Part shown: positions 26,438-40,645 of the stretch, piece after piece | Position numbering within the stretch: the stretch's first letter is position 1 | Layout: every line of letters begins with the position of its first letter | Assembly: GCF_051020985.1 (NCBI RefSeq) | Contig: NC_135009.1 | Span: 9,370,606-9,434,605 of the forward strand | Direction of reading: 5' to 3' | DNA from: Nomia melanderi | Taxonomy: Eukaryota; Arthropoda; Insecta; Hymenoptera; Halictidae | DNA: 64,000 nucleotides | Translations under genes and position numbers: made by a program | The notes under the pieces: generated by a model | The model's database searches: none | Told to the model about the DNA's origin: nothing | Seen by the model: only the letters and a program-made list of their open reading frames with translations

Positions 26438-27060
26438 CAACACAAAACTGCTATTCAATGCACCATTAGTAATGACATACATTATGAACAAAGAATAAAA
26501 GTATACTACTTCTCCGATAGAAATAAGTTCAAATATGAAGCGTACACACTCTTGCCTATCATAGTTTTAATATTTCATTAGACATTGGAAACAGTAAAAC
26601 AATGTACATTATAATGTGCTTCAGGACTGAAGCAGTTGATTTCATGCTCGTCGAGAAAGCGAACCGACTATATCCCTCTTTCAATTTGTCCTCCTGCGAT
26701 TGGTACTTTTCAAGTGAAGGATCGAAGGGTCGAAAGCGCGGGGAGAAAGAAGCAGAATAGATTTATCCGACCCGGCATCCGCGATTCATTGTTCCGTGGA
26801 TCCTCTTCCGCATTATTCGTCGAACGGATTTCTTCGCGCCTATTCAAACGGTTCGCGCCTTAATCCTGCCATTCGAAGATCCGTTTCCCGTGACGTCAAC
26901 ACGAGGACCTCGCCGTTCGGAACGCTTCCGAATAATTTCTGGGGCGAGCCTTGGAGCAACCCGCTCTTATCGGAATTTCTGCGATCGAAGAATCACTTGA
27001 TTATTTTCCATTCGCTCCCTGTCGCCGATCAACCTTTTATTCGCGGAAATATGCCAACAA

Positions 27061-27080
27061 GCTGCTGCTGCTGCTGCTGC
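27061..27080. repeat. Short CTG microsatellite
   Basis: Six to seven consecutive CTG units followed by CAGTCGCTGCAG. Reads as a cysteine run on one strand and alanine on the other; the flanks do not support a coding exon. Confidence 0.7.
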
Positions 27081-30000
27081 AGTCGCTGCAGCCGAGCACG
27101 GAATAAATATGAGCGCGCAATTAATTGGATTCGAACTACGCTTCGACCCCAATGATGACGTTCGATTCGCTAACCTGCCGAACTCTCCACGTTGGTCACA
27201 GGAAATCAAATACATCCCTCCCTCCAGCTCTTTTTCCAGGTATTATGATCTCGTTAACCCAGTTCCCGGGCGTCGAACGTACACAGCGAATCGGAATCGT
27301 GTTAACCCTCGGTAGTCCCAACGATCCCGTTAAGTATCTTTCGTGATTTTAACGTTTATGTGATTCTTTTGGTTACATTGTTTCATATTATAGACGGGGG
27401 ATGAAACGTAATTTAACCTTCGAACAGCGATAACCATATGGTGTGTTCGGAATAATTTCTATGTGTTTGTTCATTGTATTCGTTAAATAGGTCAGAAAAT
27501 TAATTATGTTGTGAAAAAGAGAATAAACTGAAGGGGAAAAAAGAGAGCTCGATTAAAGCACGGCAAATTGGAAAAAATCTCAGCGGGAAACACCGCGTTA
27601 CAGTGTTGATTCGCGTGGGAAAATTCCGCGGCAAGGGGTAAATTCGGCGAGTTGTAAACGAAAATGTCGTTTGAATTTGGCGAAGTCGATGTGTGTTCCA
27701 GTAATTTTGTCGACGATCAGATTTTTATTTCACTGTCAATATTGACGATCAATCAAAACCGAGATCTCGAACAATTTGGGCGATTCACCTCTTTAATTGA
27801 CCGAAATATAATCTGGAAATTTTGCACTCTGGATGCACAATATAGAAATACTCGATATACCTATGTTTTTTGGTATAATTCCTGAAGATTCCTATATTCA
27901 AATTCACATATTTCGTATGTCAGAATTCTAAGAAACGTGGGTTTAGACTGATCCAGAACGGTACCCCAAAGGTTAAAAGGGTTATAAATTTCAAAATCGC
28001 AATATCGATTCACGTTTAACTCTCGTACTTCACCGATTCCGACCGCTGCTCCGCCGGAAATCGATTTCCTTTTCTCTCTCCCTCTGTTGTTCGCGAGAAC
28101 GAGCCAATAATTATCGGACAGAGGGCATAACTTTTTATGGAGATTGCGTAGTGCGTCGTACGCAGAAAATTTAGTGAGTCGTTGAACGGTTAATTCGTTG
28201 GCTCTTTCCATTATTATAGAACACGAACGAAGAGGAAAAAAGTAGCAGAGAATGGACCGGAAATGAAAATTCGTTGAAAATTTTTATCTTGGCATATTCC
28301 ACTTTTTCCGCGAATAACGTTCAATTCAAACGCGAGGGTATTTAATGAAACCTCGCACGGATATACCGGATATCGAAAAATATTTGATTTGTATCTTTTT
28401 TTAGCAATCTATATTTATGTTTATCGAGTTAAAACAGTATTCGATGTTCCGTATGAAAAATCCGATCAACGAATATAACAATAAATAGAAATCAGAAAAG
28501 GGATATTTAACAATAATGCAATATAAATTTATCTCCTTATGACCATTTCTCTTAATCAAGCTCTCCTATTTAACGAACTTATTACTTTGAAATATTCTCC
28601 TCACCGCATCCGAGATAAAAAGAATGACCAGTCTTCCACGTTAATTTCTTTTACGTTAAGATTTGTTTAGAAGCAAACTTGGACGCTCGAATTCGATAAC
28701 CAGAATATGTACAGAAGCTAACAGATTTAGCAATCAAATTGATATATCTTCTGGAAACGTAAATAGCTATAAAAGCTGTTTTAAAAAACTAATTGCTGAG
28801 TGAAATTTCAAATTTCAGATTTAATTCTTTGCTTACTATTTTATTATCTATTTTATTCTATTGTAAAACTCTTGCCTTATAAACTCCTTGCATTTCATGT
28901 ATATCTCTTTCTTTTCTATACTAAATGACATAATAATAAATAAATAAATGCTCGTAATCCTAGTATTAATATTACTTTTCGTCAAATCCTTTGACAATTA
29001 AAGGGTTATTCTTCCTACAGCTCGTTGACAAATATCAAACGTCGAGTGTCGTCGTTGCTGCGACACCGGACCGAGTTACCGGGGCAGAACGGAAGAGAGA
29101 TCGCAAACAATGGGCGAGGAACAGCAGAATTAACTCGGGCCAAGAGGAAAAAAAACTGGAAGGAGCGCGGTCTTTACGGTCCCGGTAAAAGCTGCAGGCA
29201 AGTTCGACGACGGCCGATTAAAGAAAATTGAAAGGAACGATGGAAACTTTTGCCTCGCCGCCTCCGGTAAACGGTATTTACAAGAAGAAGAACTGACCAG
29301 CGGAGCAACTGTTGCGTTTTCGCAAATTCCGCCGAAGATTGCCTGTTTTAAATGCGTTACACAGCGGCCGCGAAATCTTTGCGAACTTCCCGCCTGCGGA
29401 GCCGATGAATTCTATCTCGTTAGAAACTTTCGAGGCTGCCGTAGGTTGCATAAACAAATTATAATGCAAGACGGTCCCGGACAAATTAAATTTCTTCTAG
29501 AATTCGATCAACGTTGAAGAAGAAGAGCTATGGAATGATAACCGGTTCCGTCCGTTTGTCTTTGATTAATGGAAATCGCGTGTCCCCCCTGAAATTGCGA
29601 GAAACTTCTGCGAATCCGCACTCTTTGGCTCAAAGAAACGAGCGAAGAAAGTTCTTTGTATCTGCGAATTTCTCACGACAGAAAGTTGAAACCCTTTTAT
29701 TTCGAACTAGGAAACTGTCGTAACGGGGACAAGGTATGTAACTTTTCAGTAGAAAATAACAATTAACGAGCGAGCCTGAACAAACCGAAGCGTTTCGAGT
29801 TCCAAAGTGGGGAAGGGGGGGAATCGATATTGGATCAATCGCGCCGATTAATTGATATTAGAAGTGGACGCCGCGTTTTGAATAATCCACAGAATAAACG
29901 ATGCTCAAAGAGTCCAACCATCGAAAATTCCAAGGAAATTCCGGTTGATGTAAGATTTGAATAATATAAGAGTTGCAAAATTGAAAGCTAGATATGATAC

Positions 30001-30695
30001 TAAATTAATATGTATTTGTATAGGTACATAAATGTAAGAATATACATGTTACACTAATTTTTAAAACTATTTTCTGCAACTATAGTAGTCTAAACTGTAG
30101 TTCTAAGTAATTTATACAGCCTACCAGATATCTTTATGATTTTATATTAAAATTCTTTTGAATTCTATAAAATTGAAACTTCTCAAAATCGTACATGAAC
30201 AATTTCGGTTGATTTTACTATAAATTTCGGAATTACTTTATCGTAGTCCGGGGCAATCATGTAATTGATGCGGATTATCTTCATTCGTCGACCTCGAGTA
30301 AGCTCCACCTGGCTCTATATATTTTTAATAAAGTAGGGAATGGAAGGGTAAGCGATTCCGCGACGAAAGAAATGAACGATGCAAATGCTCTGATTTAATA
30401 TTCTGAAATGCCGCACCAAGACGGCCGGAGATTTGGCCGTTTCATGCACATTACCCGTGAGAATTCGAATTACCGATTCGCGTCACGCCGAAAAACCGTT
30501 TCCAGATTCAAACCACGAACCCCTCTTTCATCCCAACCATTCGCCAACGTTTTAGGCTCCTCCGGTGCAGCCGAATATCCGTTATCCGGATAATTTGTCA
30601 AGGATTTCGCTGCCACCGAATCACCCAGCCGAATATCGATGTGTTTTACCGCATCCATCGGTTCAAGGATTATTGAGCTACGATACTAGACAGTA

Positions 30696-31156
30696 TTAAC
30701 CCTTTTGGTTCTGAATACCTTGCCTTTGTGAATCTTAATGTAACTGAATTGGAAAAAATAGTTTTACTAATTTTTAGGATATTTACAAGTATTCTGTAGA
30801 TACGAAGTATTGCCAAAGTGATTAGTTTTGTAAAATGAGAAGTAAAGAAATTTGATAAAATTACATAGATAAAGACGGAATATCAAATGTTCTGGCACTA
30901 AAATCTAAAAACTTGGAACGTACTATTTGAAGTTTGGAATTGAGAATTTTAAGTTTGAAGTTAGAAATTTGGAATTTAAAACGTGAAACTTTAAATTTGA
31001 AATTCAAACAGTAGAATTAATTACTTTTTCGTATAATGTACCCAATCTTTATTCAATAAGTCGAGTCTATAATTTCACCGTAAAACTGGAAACAAAATCG
31101 TTTCGCTATAGATACCGACGAACATGCACACGCGTTCACAGCGCCAAAAGGGTTAA
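30696..31156. repeat. Family B-like MITE element, copy B6
   Basis: A 461-bp interval. Left end TTAACCCTTTTGGTTCTG and right end, reversed, TTAACCCTTTTGGCGCTG: identical for the first 13 bases. The interior contains a degenerate ~10-nt array (about 30900-31010). The internal blocks of B1 are not evident, so this may be a separate subfamily. Confidence 0.5.
30900..31010. repeat. Degenerate ~10-nt tandem array (AAGTTTGAA type)
   Basis: Repeated AACTTGGAA, GAAGTTTGGAA, AAGTTTGAAG, TTAGAAATTTGGAAT and AAATTTGAAATT units at roughly 10-nt spacing. It resembles the array at 42530 and, in the opposite orientation, the one at 14858. It lies inside the B6 interval. Confidence 0.55.
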
Positions 31157-33301
31157 TAATCGTCGAAAGTAGACCTCTTTCACTCTTCGCGCGTTATCCG
31201 AATATCAGCTGAAGTCTGTGCCTAAGATTTCGCGCGAATACAATCGACTCTAAGAACCGCATTATTCATCGCGGCCACTGGAGGCAATTACCTCTGCGAG
31301 AGAAAATTGATCGCTGCCGAGCACTGCGGGAGGCAGAAAGAAAATGCTGTTTGCAGAATTAATGAAGAACATAAATTAACTCGGTTGAAACTTTGTTGCG
31401 TTGCTCGCCAAATAAAGACCGCGTCTCCGTATGCAAGCCGTGTCACTGGAAAGTCTTTCGCAAATCCCTTCTTTATTGATAAATCTCGTGTTTTTCATCA
31501 AACAAAATGGTACCGGTACAAGAGATCTCGTTACGCGTAATTTCAAATAGGAATAGTATAAATATGATATCTAATATCTCTCAGTTCCACCCGCAAACTA
31601 AAAACAATGTAGATCGTTAAATCCGAATTTGAATTTCTACGTAGTTCTGACGCTGAAATGACTTTCTTCTCCATAAATTCCGGATTTTTCCAACCCTCCA
31701 CTCATCGTTATAAAAATAACGGTGATATTTTAGTAATGAAAGTCTACTTCATCAACATTACTATATTTACGTTCCATTATTTACGACTCCAATTTCAGTT
31801 TCACCGGCACGAATTGGATTTTCTATTTCAACGATCCACGAGCACGGATCGTAAACCCTCTATAGACTGTGATTTTTAAGCCACACAATAATATAAGAAT
31901 GAAATTAAATAATTAAATTACTTCAACTTCACAGTATATCTGTTTTAATAAAGTTATTAAAACTATTGAATACATTGTTAATCGGTCACGAGTTAACCCA
32001 TGTTTGCACTTGCATTAGCTACTATAGGGCGATATAGATTATCGCAAAAGCAAAATATTCCAAGTTACACAGAAGATACATCCAAAGTTTCATTTCAATT
32101 CATTATGTAGAAATAAAGTATATTGAAGTTTATTCAGATCGTTTCACTTTCATATTTAATTACGGAATAACAGCCGGTGGCTTCGGATAGCTTCTGCGTA
32201 AAATTCCCGGTTAACGCTGTATTAATTACCAATATGAAACAGTGAACACCGTGGAAGCACGCGTAACAGCGAAACACTCTAGAAGAAACGGTACCAGCGT
32301 TCCACGGAATTTTCGCAGGAGCCCTCGGACTCTAGTCACCGCATCGCATAGTTTACGACATTGCTGTTCCTCCGGCATCGATAGTTGATTTTATCGTGCC
32401 ACTTCCGTTCCTCGACGGCACAGCGGGCTCGCGTGCTTCGAGGCTTTCCCGCGGGCCCGGCAAAATGCCCCGCATTGGCGCTGCTAATTTATCGTTACAA
32501 TTCCGAGTCGCATCTGAATCATCTCCTCACGAGTATTCGCGTGGCGAGGACTGATCAACCATTGTTCCCGACTCGATGCCACGAATATCACTCCCTTGGC
32601 TGCCCGATTGTTGCCCGCTATGAACAATATCTACGCTCGCGCGCGATGAAGTTTCGCGTTGCTTCCGAAAGTGAACGCTGATAGACGGCCGAGCGGAGTC
32701 GAATGAATGGCCGAACGCCGCGAGCAATCGGTTTTCCTTGGAATGAAAAGCCTGGTCACGCGAACGGCTAATTAAAAAAGTTCCGCCGATCGCCGCGACT
32801 CAATGAGATGCGAGGCACGTTGATTGAGCGAAGAAACCTGTGTACACTTGGAATTCGCTTAATTGGGTATCGCTATCCCTCTTTGATTTCCTTCTAGTTA
32901 CTTTAGTTAATATTAGGTTCATTTATTGTAGCTTCTGTTATTCCTGGGAAAATTGGGGTGTTCGTTAGCTTGGAAATTAAAGGTCTGAAGAAAGGCAATT
33001 ATACAGATTTGTCTAATTCTATTGACCAAAATCGATATGAACCAAATAATGTTTATAAAATTTAGTGTGCGTTAAATTGACCTGTTCGGTGTACGTAGTT
33101 TTTTCCTGTTTTTTCCAGTTTGAAAAATCTCTCGTTTTGCACGCAATAAAATCAAAAAATGAAGTGTGCTCCTTGAACGCACTTTCATATCTTAATAAAG
33201 AATCAAAGACAAATACAAAAGAATTACACGTTTCTCTGAAAAGAATAAAGAATTCATCGTTGAGAGAATTAGTATGTTTTCAAGCTTTAAGTTGACGTGC
33301 A

Positions 33302-34111
33302 TACTCGTCAAACGCAGTTAAGTGATTCACTTAGTGTATGTCTATGCTATTTTAATGGCAATAACGTTATGCAATTTCCCTTTATTTCACAGTGGAACTC
33401 GATCACATCTGCGTGCAATACGTCTCGCTGGACGAAACCGCAGCACACAGGATCTTTCGTGAATGGCAAGTCCTCGATTAAGTTGAATTCATTTTCCCCA
33501 AAGTACCTGCATCCACTTCCATGAAGCCAGATCAACTGCATTGCAAAATCGGAGATGGAAACTGGTCCATTAAGCTTATTCGAACCAATTACCTCTTCAA
33601 CGCTCATCCCCGCTATCTTCTGCGCCTTTCTGCGCAAAAATTTTAATCGTCGAAGCACGGAATCTCAATGGACGCATTTTCATACTTTATAGAAATCCAT
33701 TGAAGGAAATGAAAACTGGCCAATCTCGCCGATATAAACATAAAAAATTCCCGAACTTTACCTCGTAGGAAAAGAACTTCGCGGCGAAATTTATTTCGGC
33801 AGTTAAAGGTTAACAGATGATGCTCGTTCGCGAGCAAACGGAATCTCGGTTCGATTTCTGAACGGTTCACGAAAGCGAGCGAAGTCGCTGGTCGCCAGGA
33901 ATTCGGTGGGGAATAAAATATTGCGGGAAAGCCGAAGCTAGTATCCCGAGGGAGAGGTTTCGGTTCTCTTGATCTGAATGGTGGCTCGTGAGAATGTGTG
34001 GTGATGGGGTGCAGCAATGGGATTGAACTGTTAACTATGAAATTTAGTTTCAAAAATCTCTCCTACTCACAGCGAAACCAGAAGATGAAGTGTGTACTCG
34101 TCAAACGCAGG
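33302..34111. other. Direct-repeat-flanked segment with protein-like frames (unresolved)
   Basis: The 16-mer TACTCGTCAAACGCAG occurs at 33302-33317 and again at 34096-34111, and a weaker relative (TGCTCCTTGAACGCAC) occurs at about 33165. Inside, the - strand is open from 33658 to 33347 (103 codons). The + strand from about 33393 also gives protein-like sequence in one frame, interrupted once by a stop (TAA near 33479). Only one strand can be meaningful, and the composition does not decide which. It could be a decayed retrocopy with target-site duplication, an exon of an unrecognised gene, or chance. No poly(A) tract is seen next to either repeat. Confidence 0.3.
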
Positions 34112-37100
34112 ACGAATGCACCTGGATTTATCTTAACCGTTTGAGTGCCACGGGTTTTTACGAAAGATTGTTATCATTCCTAGCCTACACAGTATATAAT
34201 ACAATACACAGAGAATTGTAATATACTTATATCAATAAAACTAATAAATTTCTACAAAAATTTCAACAAATTCGTATGAAGACAACGAATTTCTTTTTTG
34301 GACCATAAGCCGCCATTGTTTCAGGCGAATCTTCATATTCAGGATTGAGGGGGAAATACTTCGAAGTGGGGGTCGCAGATTAAAGGGACGCATTCGGTCT
34401 AGAGAACGGTTCAAAGACCTTAAGCCGCGATGTTAGAGTTAATTTCAGCCGGCTCGAACCGGAATTTAATACTTCCGGCATGCGCATTCCCCCCCGTAAC
34501 GATATTTCACTGTGGTGCTGACTTTATTCCAGCGGCCGGGGTAAAACGAACGGAAAGAATATCACAGTCTGCTGCGTTCGAGCCCGGGGGAACAATGCCG
34601 GCTAGCAGTTTTCCATGCAAATCGCGGGGAATACCGATGAAAGCGTAACTGAGAATTATTTTATTTATGCCAGCGGTTCACGAAGATGAATACGCTCCAG
34701 GGGACATTTCGAGCATTTAGGGCGCCGATGCTTTAAACTAAACATTCGATTTAAGAAATCGTGCTGTTCGTCCTTACCATATAGAGATTCACAAATATGA
34801 AAATGATCACCTCGAACTTTTGATTAGAAGGGAAACTTGTCACAGAAAAATGTTACAGACAGGTATACAAACGAAAATCGAGGAACAATTTATGTGATTT
34901 TATTTGTTTTGCGAAGATCTTGGTCATAAAATAGATTTGTTTTATAATTTATGTTTTCCCATTAGTTCTAAAGAATGTCGTCTATATATCGCAGAAAATT
35001 CAATATTTCTAGTAAAACAATTTCGAATGCAAAAGGTTAACAGAGAGGAAGTAACTATGAATATTTAAAAAAAAAAACTACCCCCATCCTATCCGAACAT
35101 TTTTATAAGTGAAACATTAAACATTGCAATCACGTTTCGCCGTGAAAAGTGTGTCCGCTGCAGCGGGTACCGGCCGAGAAAAATGGACACGGGGTTTCCG
35201 CCTCGAGACGCCTGGTCCACTAATCTCGGAACAATATGACGCCGCGTAATAAGAAATTTACGAAGAAACGGCAGAAATGTATAGCCGTCCAGAGCCAGGG
35301 ATTTATCGTCAAGTTACTCGCCGGTTTTCAAATGCAAATGCGAATGGCCCGTGTACCGAAGAGTCGAGCCACCGCGCTGGTTTGCGTGCGTCGGCGGATA
35401 TTCGTCGTTTCCCGAAACTTATTGCGCGCTCGATCGATCGTAAACTCAGCCGTAACGGATCCCGAACTGGGATTATAATTTCCACAGCCGGTAATTTATT
35501 CGCCAACCGAGCGATCCGATACGTTGCTGGATCATTAATTTCGGCCGCGTTGAGAGCGCGCGGTTCCGAGTTATAAGGAATTAATAGCCTTTCACGGTCG
35601 AGCAACGCGAAATTCGCGTTGTTTACCCTCCAACGCGCTTCGTTCCCGTAGGAATGATTGTTGACCGTTCGAAATGGCCGTCGCGAAACGTTGTTTAAGA
35701 TATCGACACTCGACGGATGAATCGTTTCGATCGTAGACATACCCGAGTCATTAACGATGATTGGGTGTAGTATTTATTTATCCGCGAAAACGAGGGAACA
35801 TTTATGACGGCTTCGTGAAGATATTGGTACTGCAAACGTTGCGGATCGCGTTAATGAAACATGCAAGATAAATATATTCCTGTCATTCTCGCGATTCAAG
35901 TATTAAGCCTTAAAGAACCGGAAGTAACAGAGATAACAAGCGGAAACAAATTCACAGGAGTGATCTAGCACAATACATAACGTGTTAATTGTAAATATTG
36001 CAACAATAACAGTGTTAAAAATAATAAAATGATTTTTCCACCATATCCGCGGCGTTGGATCCAGTAAGTAATAATACCATACAATTACAATTAGAAGATG
36101 GCTTAGTTAAAGTGGTTGGTAATAAGAGATGATTGAGCAAAGGAGGGCAAGATAGAGTTTCCGGTGAAACGTGCACGAGAACAGACGTGTCGTAACGAGT
36201 TCCCGAAAATCTTGTCTTGTAAATAGTTCATGCTGTACATTTCTAAATATATAGTGTTCATTAACAATGTCGCGAGCGAGTACACCCGGCCGCAACGATA
36301 CAATACACTGAAACATAGTAGATCAATTCCTAATCCATAGGAAAGAAATAATCGTAGATTTAAAAACAAAATAATGAACGTTACGTATAACTGTGAAAAC
36401 ACATTTTTAGATCGTATGTTCGTTCCTGTTACAAAGACAAAGCGGCCTGTGATCGGTAAAGCTTGGAAAATGTTCATTTACGCAACGAAGTTTGCGATGA
36501 ATCAAAAACGAGCCGGTGCTTACGCGACGCGAAAAGTGGAACGCGAAAAGCCCGTGACGCGCGACGCGGTTTCCGGTTAAACTAATTAACGGGAACAATT
36601 GATGGAAGCTCGTTCACGTGAAAGAGCAAACTAAACGGGCGCAGAGGGCGGTCGACAGACGAAGCGAACGGCTATTAAAACCATTAACGGTCTAATGGTT
36701 ATGGCAAGGTTTCGGCGCCTGTCTAATGAACGTAAGATTTACGAAGGTCTACGAAAATTACGTTGCTTGCTCGTGAGATACGCTGTTTATCTGCGCCCAT
36801 TCCGCAAAGTACGCCGAGTAGATCGCATCTGCATAACGCAGCAGGGTGTTCAGGGCAGATTTATCGCCCAGAATCCGAACGACACGTTACAGGATCTAGA
36901 CCCCACAAACTCCTGAAAGCCATTCGGAAACTAGGCGACCCGGGTACGACGTTGTGGACACGGTAATTAAACGTACGACCGGTCGAGCTACAAATTTCGA
37001 GACCGCTCTTTAGGATCTAGCTGTTGAGCGTATCACGAGACTTCTTCGTTATTATGGGCACAGCTGTCTAACAACCAAGGAGAATGAAATTCAAACGTTC

Positions 37101-39679
37101 CTCCCATGTAACGTACCTAGTACAATTATTAATCCCGGTGACCGTTAATTATTCTACGGTAACAATGGCCAAGAACTCTTCTACAGGAAGTTCGGCGTCG
37201 TTTCAAGCCTAATTCCAGAATCTTATTATTTAGAGACTTACTCGAAAGCGACGCTAATGTAAAATACAAGGTGAACGAACTAATTATTCAGTAAATACAA
37301 CAAAGAAGGGTGCAACAGAGAGGAAAGTGAGCTATGAGCCATTTACAGGAGTCATGGAACGAAAGTATACTAATTATCACGGTGAGGGAGCCAGTGTAGC
37401 AGTTGCGATAACGGTAGCAGTTGCGACGAGATAACGAGAATGGAGAGACGAGTCTAACGTTGATATTACGGAGCCCGAGGGATGAGCAGACCGTAGCTGG
37501 GAACAGCGGTAAGCAAATTGGAGGGGCTGCGACTGGAATCCGGAACAAGATCCAACGCGAACAGTCCAAATTCGCGCATCACAGTTTAGTTCCTGCGCCG
37601 CGAGAAATTACAAGTGGACTCTGTCTGTCGCTTAAGATGCGGCGAAAGTTCATCGTGCAACTAATTCGCAGTTGCAGTCGTGGACTTCACAGCTGAGAAG
37701 ACTAATTAGCCGCGCTAATTATATTTTGGATGTTGAAGGCTTGCTGTAACAATAACTCGAATGAACAATCGTGGAATCAGGATTGAACCCTCGGTCTACA
37801 GCTTTCCTAGCGACTCTGCTCGTCGTGTTTATTTTATTATTTATTCTGTTTATTGTGGATGTTCATTTTGGAAGTAAAATATTAGTAGCTAATAGTAGCA
37901 ATTTTTAATTGAGTCTAAGTTGATACCTAATATTAGCAATTTGTCTTCGGTCTTAATATTGTATCGTAATTCTAGATCGCTATCATACCTGATTACAGGT
38001 GTTTAGTGATTGAATATAGTTTAGTGATCTACGGTTAGTCAATTGTAAATCGAATCTTCTCGTCTCGATATAAAGGATTAATAAACCCAACCTCGATACC
38101 CAAATAAATCAAAATAGTCGAAATAATTCCGTTCACCGAAGGCTCAGTGACAATACGGCGACCGTGTTGCACGAGACATTACCGAAGAAAGAAAGACGAC
38201 TCGATTTCCGACTTTCTCTTCGGAAGAAAATCTCTGCTTGGTCGAACGTACGACGCCAAAGGAATTCCATTGCGCCTTACTCGCCTCGCGCAGTTCAAAT
38301 TCAATAACAGAACCGTCCCCGGTTCGCCTTTGCAGGCGAGATTCACGGAACAACTGAGATTCTTTGTCCCTTGAATAATCCAAGCATTTCTTTCCCTTAC
38401 CAAAGAACGGCAAATTGCGAATATCGATTGGGAATCGGGGAGGATCTCCTTTGAACTCGCCCAGAGGAACATAGTTGATTTTTCTCTACTTGGAGACTAT
38501 TCTCCGATGAACTATGGACATCGTTGATCGAGTTAAAAATTAGAAATCGTTCACTATTATATTACTACGTAATTAAACAGATGTAATCAGTGAATACTCC
38601 ATATATTTCATGCTTAATTAATTCATTCGAACATTGACCTCAATCGAATCTAATGATCTATAGAATAACCAACTGGAAAATCCAAATTTATCTATTCATT
38701 GTACAATTGCTAAATAATTGAACACCGGATAACAAGTCATAGCACTTGTATAAATATATATTAAATCATCCCATAAACAGTGTCATTCTTCTATGCTACC
38801 TTCTAATGAAAAATGAATACTTGCTTTTTTTAATCGTCAACGTATTAATTATCCTTGTGTTTGACCTTCTCATCTTTCGATTATTATTTGAATGCCATTT
38901 CCGAAGTGGCATTAAAAAACATCTTACGAAGCAAGATAAGAAACAACATGATTTACGAGACGACCCAATACTTCCAAATTAGTTTAAGATCACTGGATCG
39001 AAAATCAAAGTACTCCAAGGCTAAAAGACGAGGAATTGATACGCAACCGACCTCGAGGGAGAATTCGGCGATGAATCGCTAGTGCAACGATTCGTGCGTT
39101 GGCACACGTTCCCTATTCAACGACTTACAATCAGAAGTGTCCTCGCAAGGAATTCGAGCGTCGCAATCGTGCCCGGGCGCAGTTTGCTCAGCGAAAGCCT
39201 GCCATTAGCGGCTGAGCGACGAGAGAAGTTTATCTCGATCACGATCACTCGATATCCACGCCAATCTGCAGACACCTAACCCCGTTTTCGTGGTAAAGCT
39301 CGATCAAAGGAGGAAATCGCGGATGCATCTGACAGGCGGTAAACAAGGCATGATCCCGTGACCTTCGGTTAGCAAACACTGCGCCTGATTATTACAGGAA
39401 TCCTGTGCACCTCGCTATTTACAGGGTAAATACTGTCTATAACGATTCGAGACACGCGACTTTGGTCGATTCGACTGATCTATTGGCAATTGTGACGTTA
39501 ATGAGACCTACGACGCCTCTGCCTCGTAACAGCACGAATCTCTAATCATATACAATCAATTTTTCAAAAGGAACGCGAGAAATCTTGCCTCGATCGTTTG
39601 AAATTCAATTTTTAAACCTATGAGAAATTCAATTTCTATTGATGGAATGTTAGAGTTCTATTTCAATTATTCCGAAAGA

Positions 39680-39835
39680 TTAACCCTTTGCATCAGTATG
39701 TGAAATATTGAAATAGAATTAATTTAATCTCAATTAACGTATGCTTTCTTGTTAGTCACTTTCAAAGAATGAACACTTCTCACCAAAAAATATAGAATAT
39801 TTCTAAAAGAAAAACGTTCTAGTGTAAAGGATTAA
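39680..39835. repeat. Family B MITE-like element, copy B3
   Basis: A 156-bp element. Left end TTAACCCTTTGCATCAG. Right end, reversed: TTAATCCTTTACACTAGAAC, followed by TTTTAGAAATATTC.ATATTTT, which matches the left interior of B1. This is a short, probably internally deleted copy. Confidence 0.65.
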
Positions 39836-40266
39836 AAATGACGAATGTAAGATTCAAGTTCTTCGAGTTTCCATTTTATCCGTCTCGAAAATCGTTAAGG
39901 GCTAATAAATTAAAGCATAAAATTCTGTAATCTACTCGCTGCAGTGTGTAGACTGTAGGATGACTGCGGGGCGAACAGGTAAATTAATTAGCCAAAAATA
40001 TTCCGTGATTAATAAAACAGCTAATTAACGAGCTACTGGAAAGAATACCAAGGACGACGAAGACGACGCTGCGTGATGAACAACGCGAATATCGATCGCG
40101 TCCTGGGTTTCTTCCTCAAGAGCCCTGGATTAAGCAATCCCTATCGCGTTTCGGGATTCTGCAAATTGTCTCTTGTCATTTTCGAGAGTACCGTATGTTT
40201 TCCTTCAATTTCGAGCGTAATGGCGTACGGTCGTCTACCCGGAGTCAAGTGCCATCGATTAACACG

Positions 40267-40645
40267 TTAACCGCCACGAGAATATTTTGTGTTTTGTATA
40301 ATATTGCTTGTTCTTTCGTAACGAAGACAAGTGCCATTGGAATCAGTTATTAATGGTTTGATATCATAGTTCTTGAATTACAATATTATTTAATTACTTA
40401 TGTTATAGAATATTTCGATTCGACATCAGTTTCCTTTGTGTAATTTTCCAACAAGGTATAGACGACATTGTTTGAAACTAATGTAACGATGATTCACAGA
40501 TAAATTAAGCAATAAAGCTATTTTATATAAATATTTCACATAGCAATACAAAGTTTAATTTAAAATACTAAATATTCAACTTCATAGCTTTCCTGTATCA
40601 AATCAAGTGGTGACTGAGAGTCACCTCTCGAGTGCAAAAGGTTAA
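40267..40645. repeat. Family B MITE-like element, copy B4
   Basis: A 379-bp element. Right end, reversed: TTAACCTTTTGCACTCGAGA, followed inside by CACTTGATTTGATACAGG, matching B1 and B5. Left end TTAACCGCCACGAGAATATT is more diverged. Confidence 0.65.
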
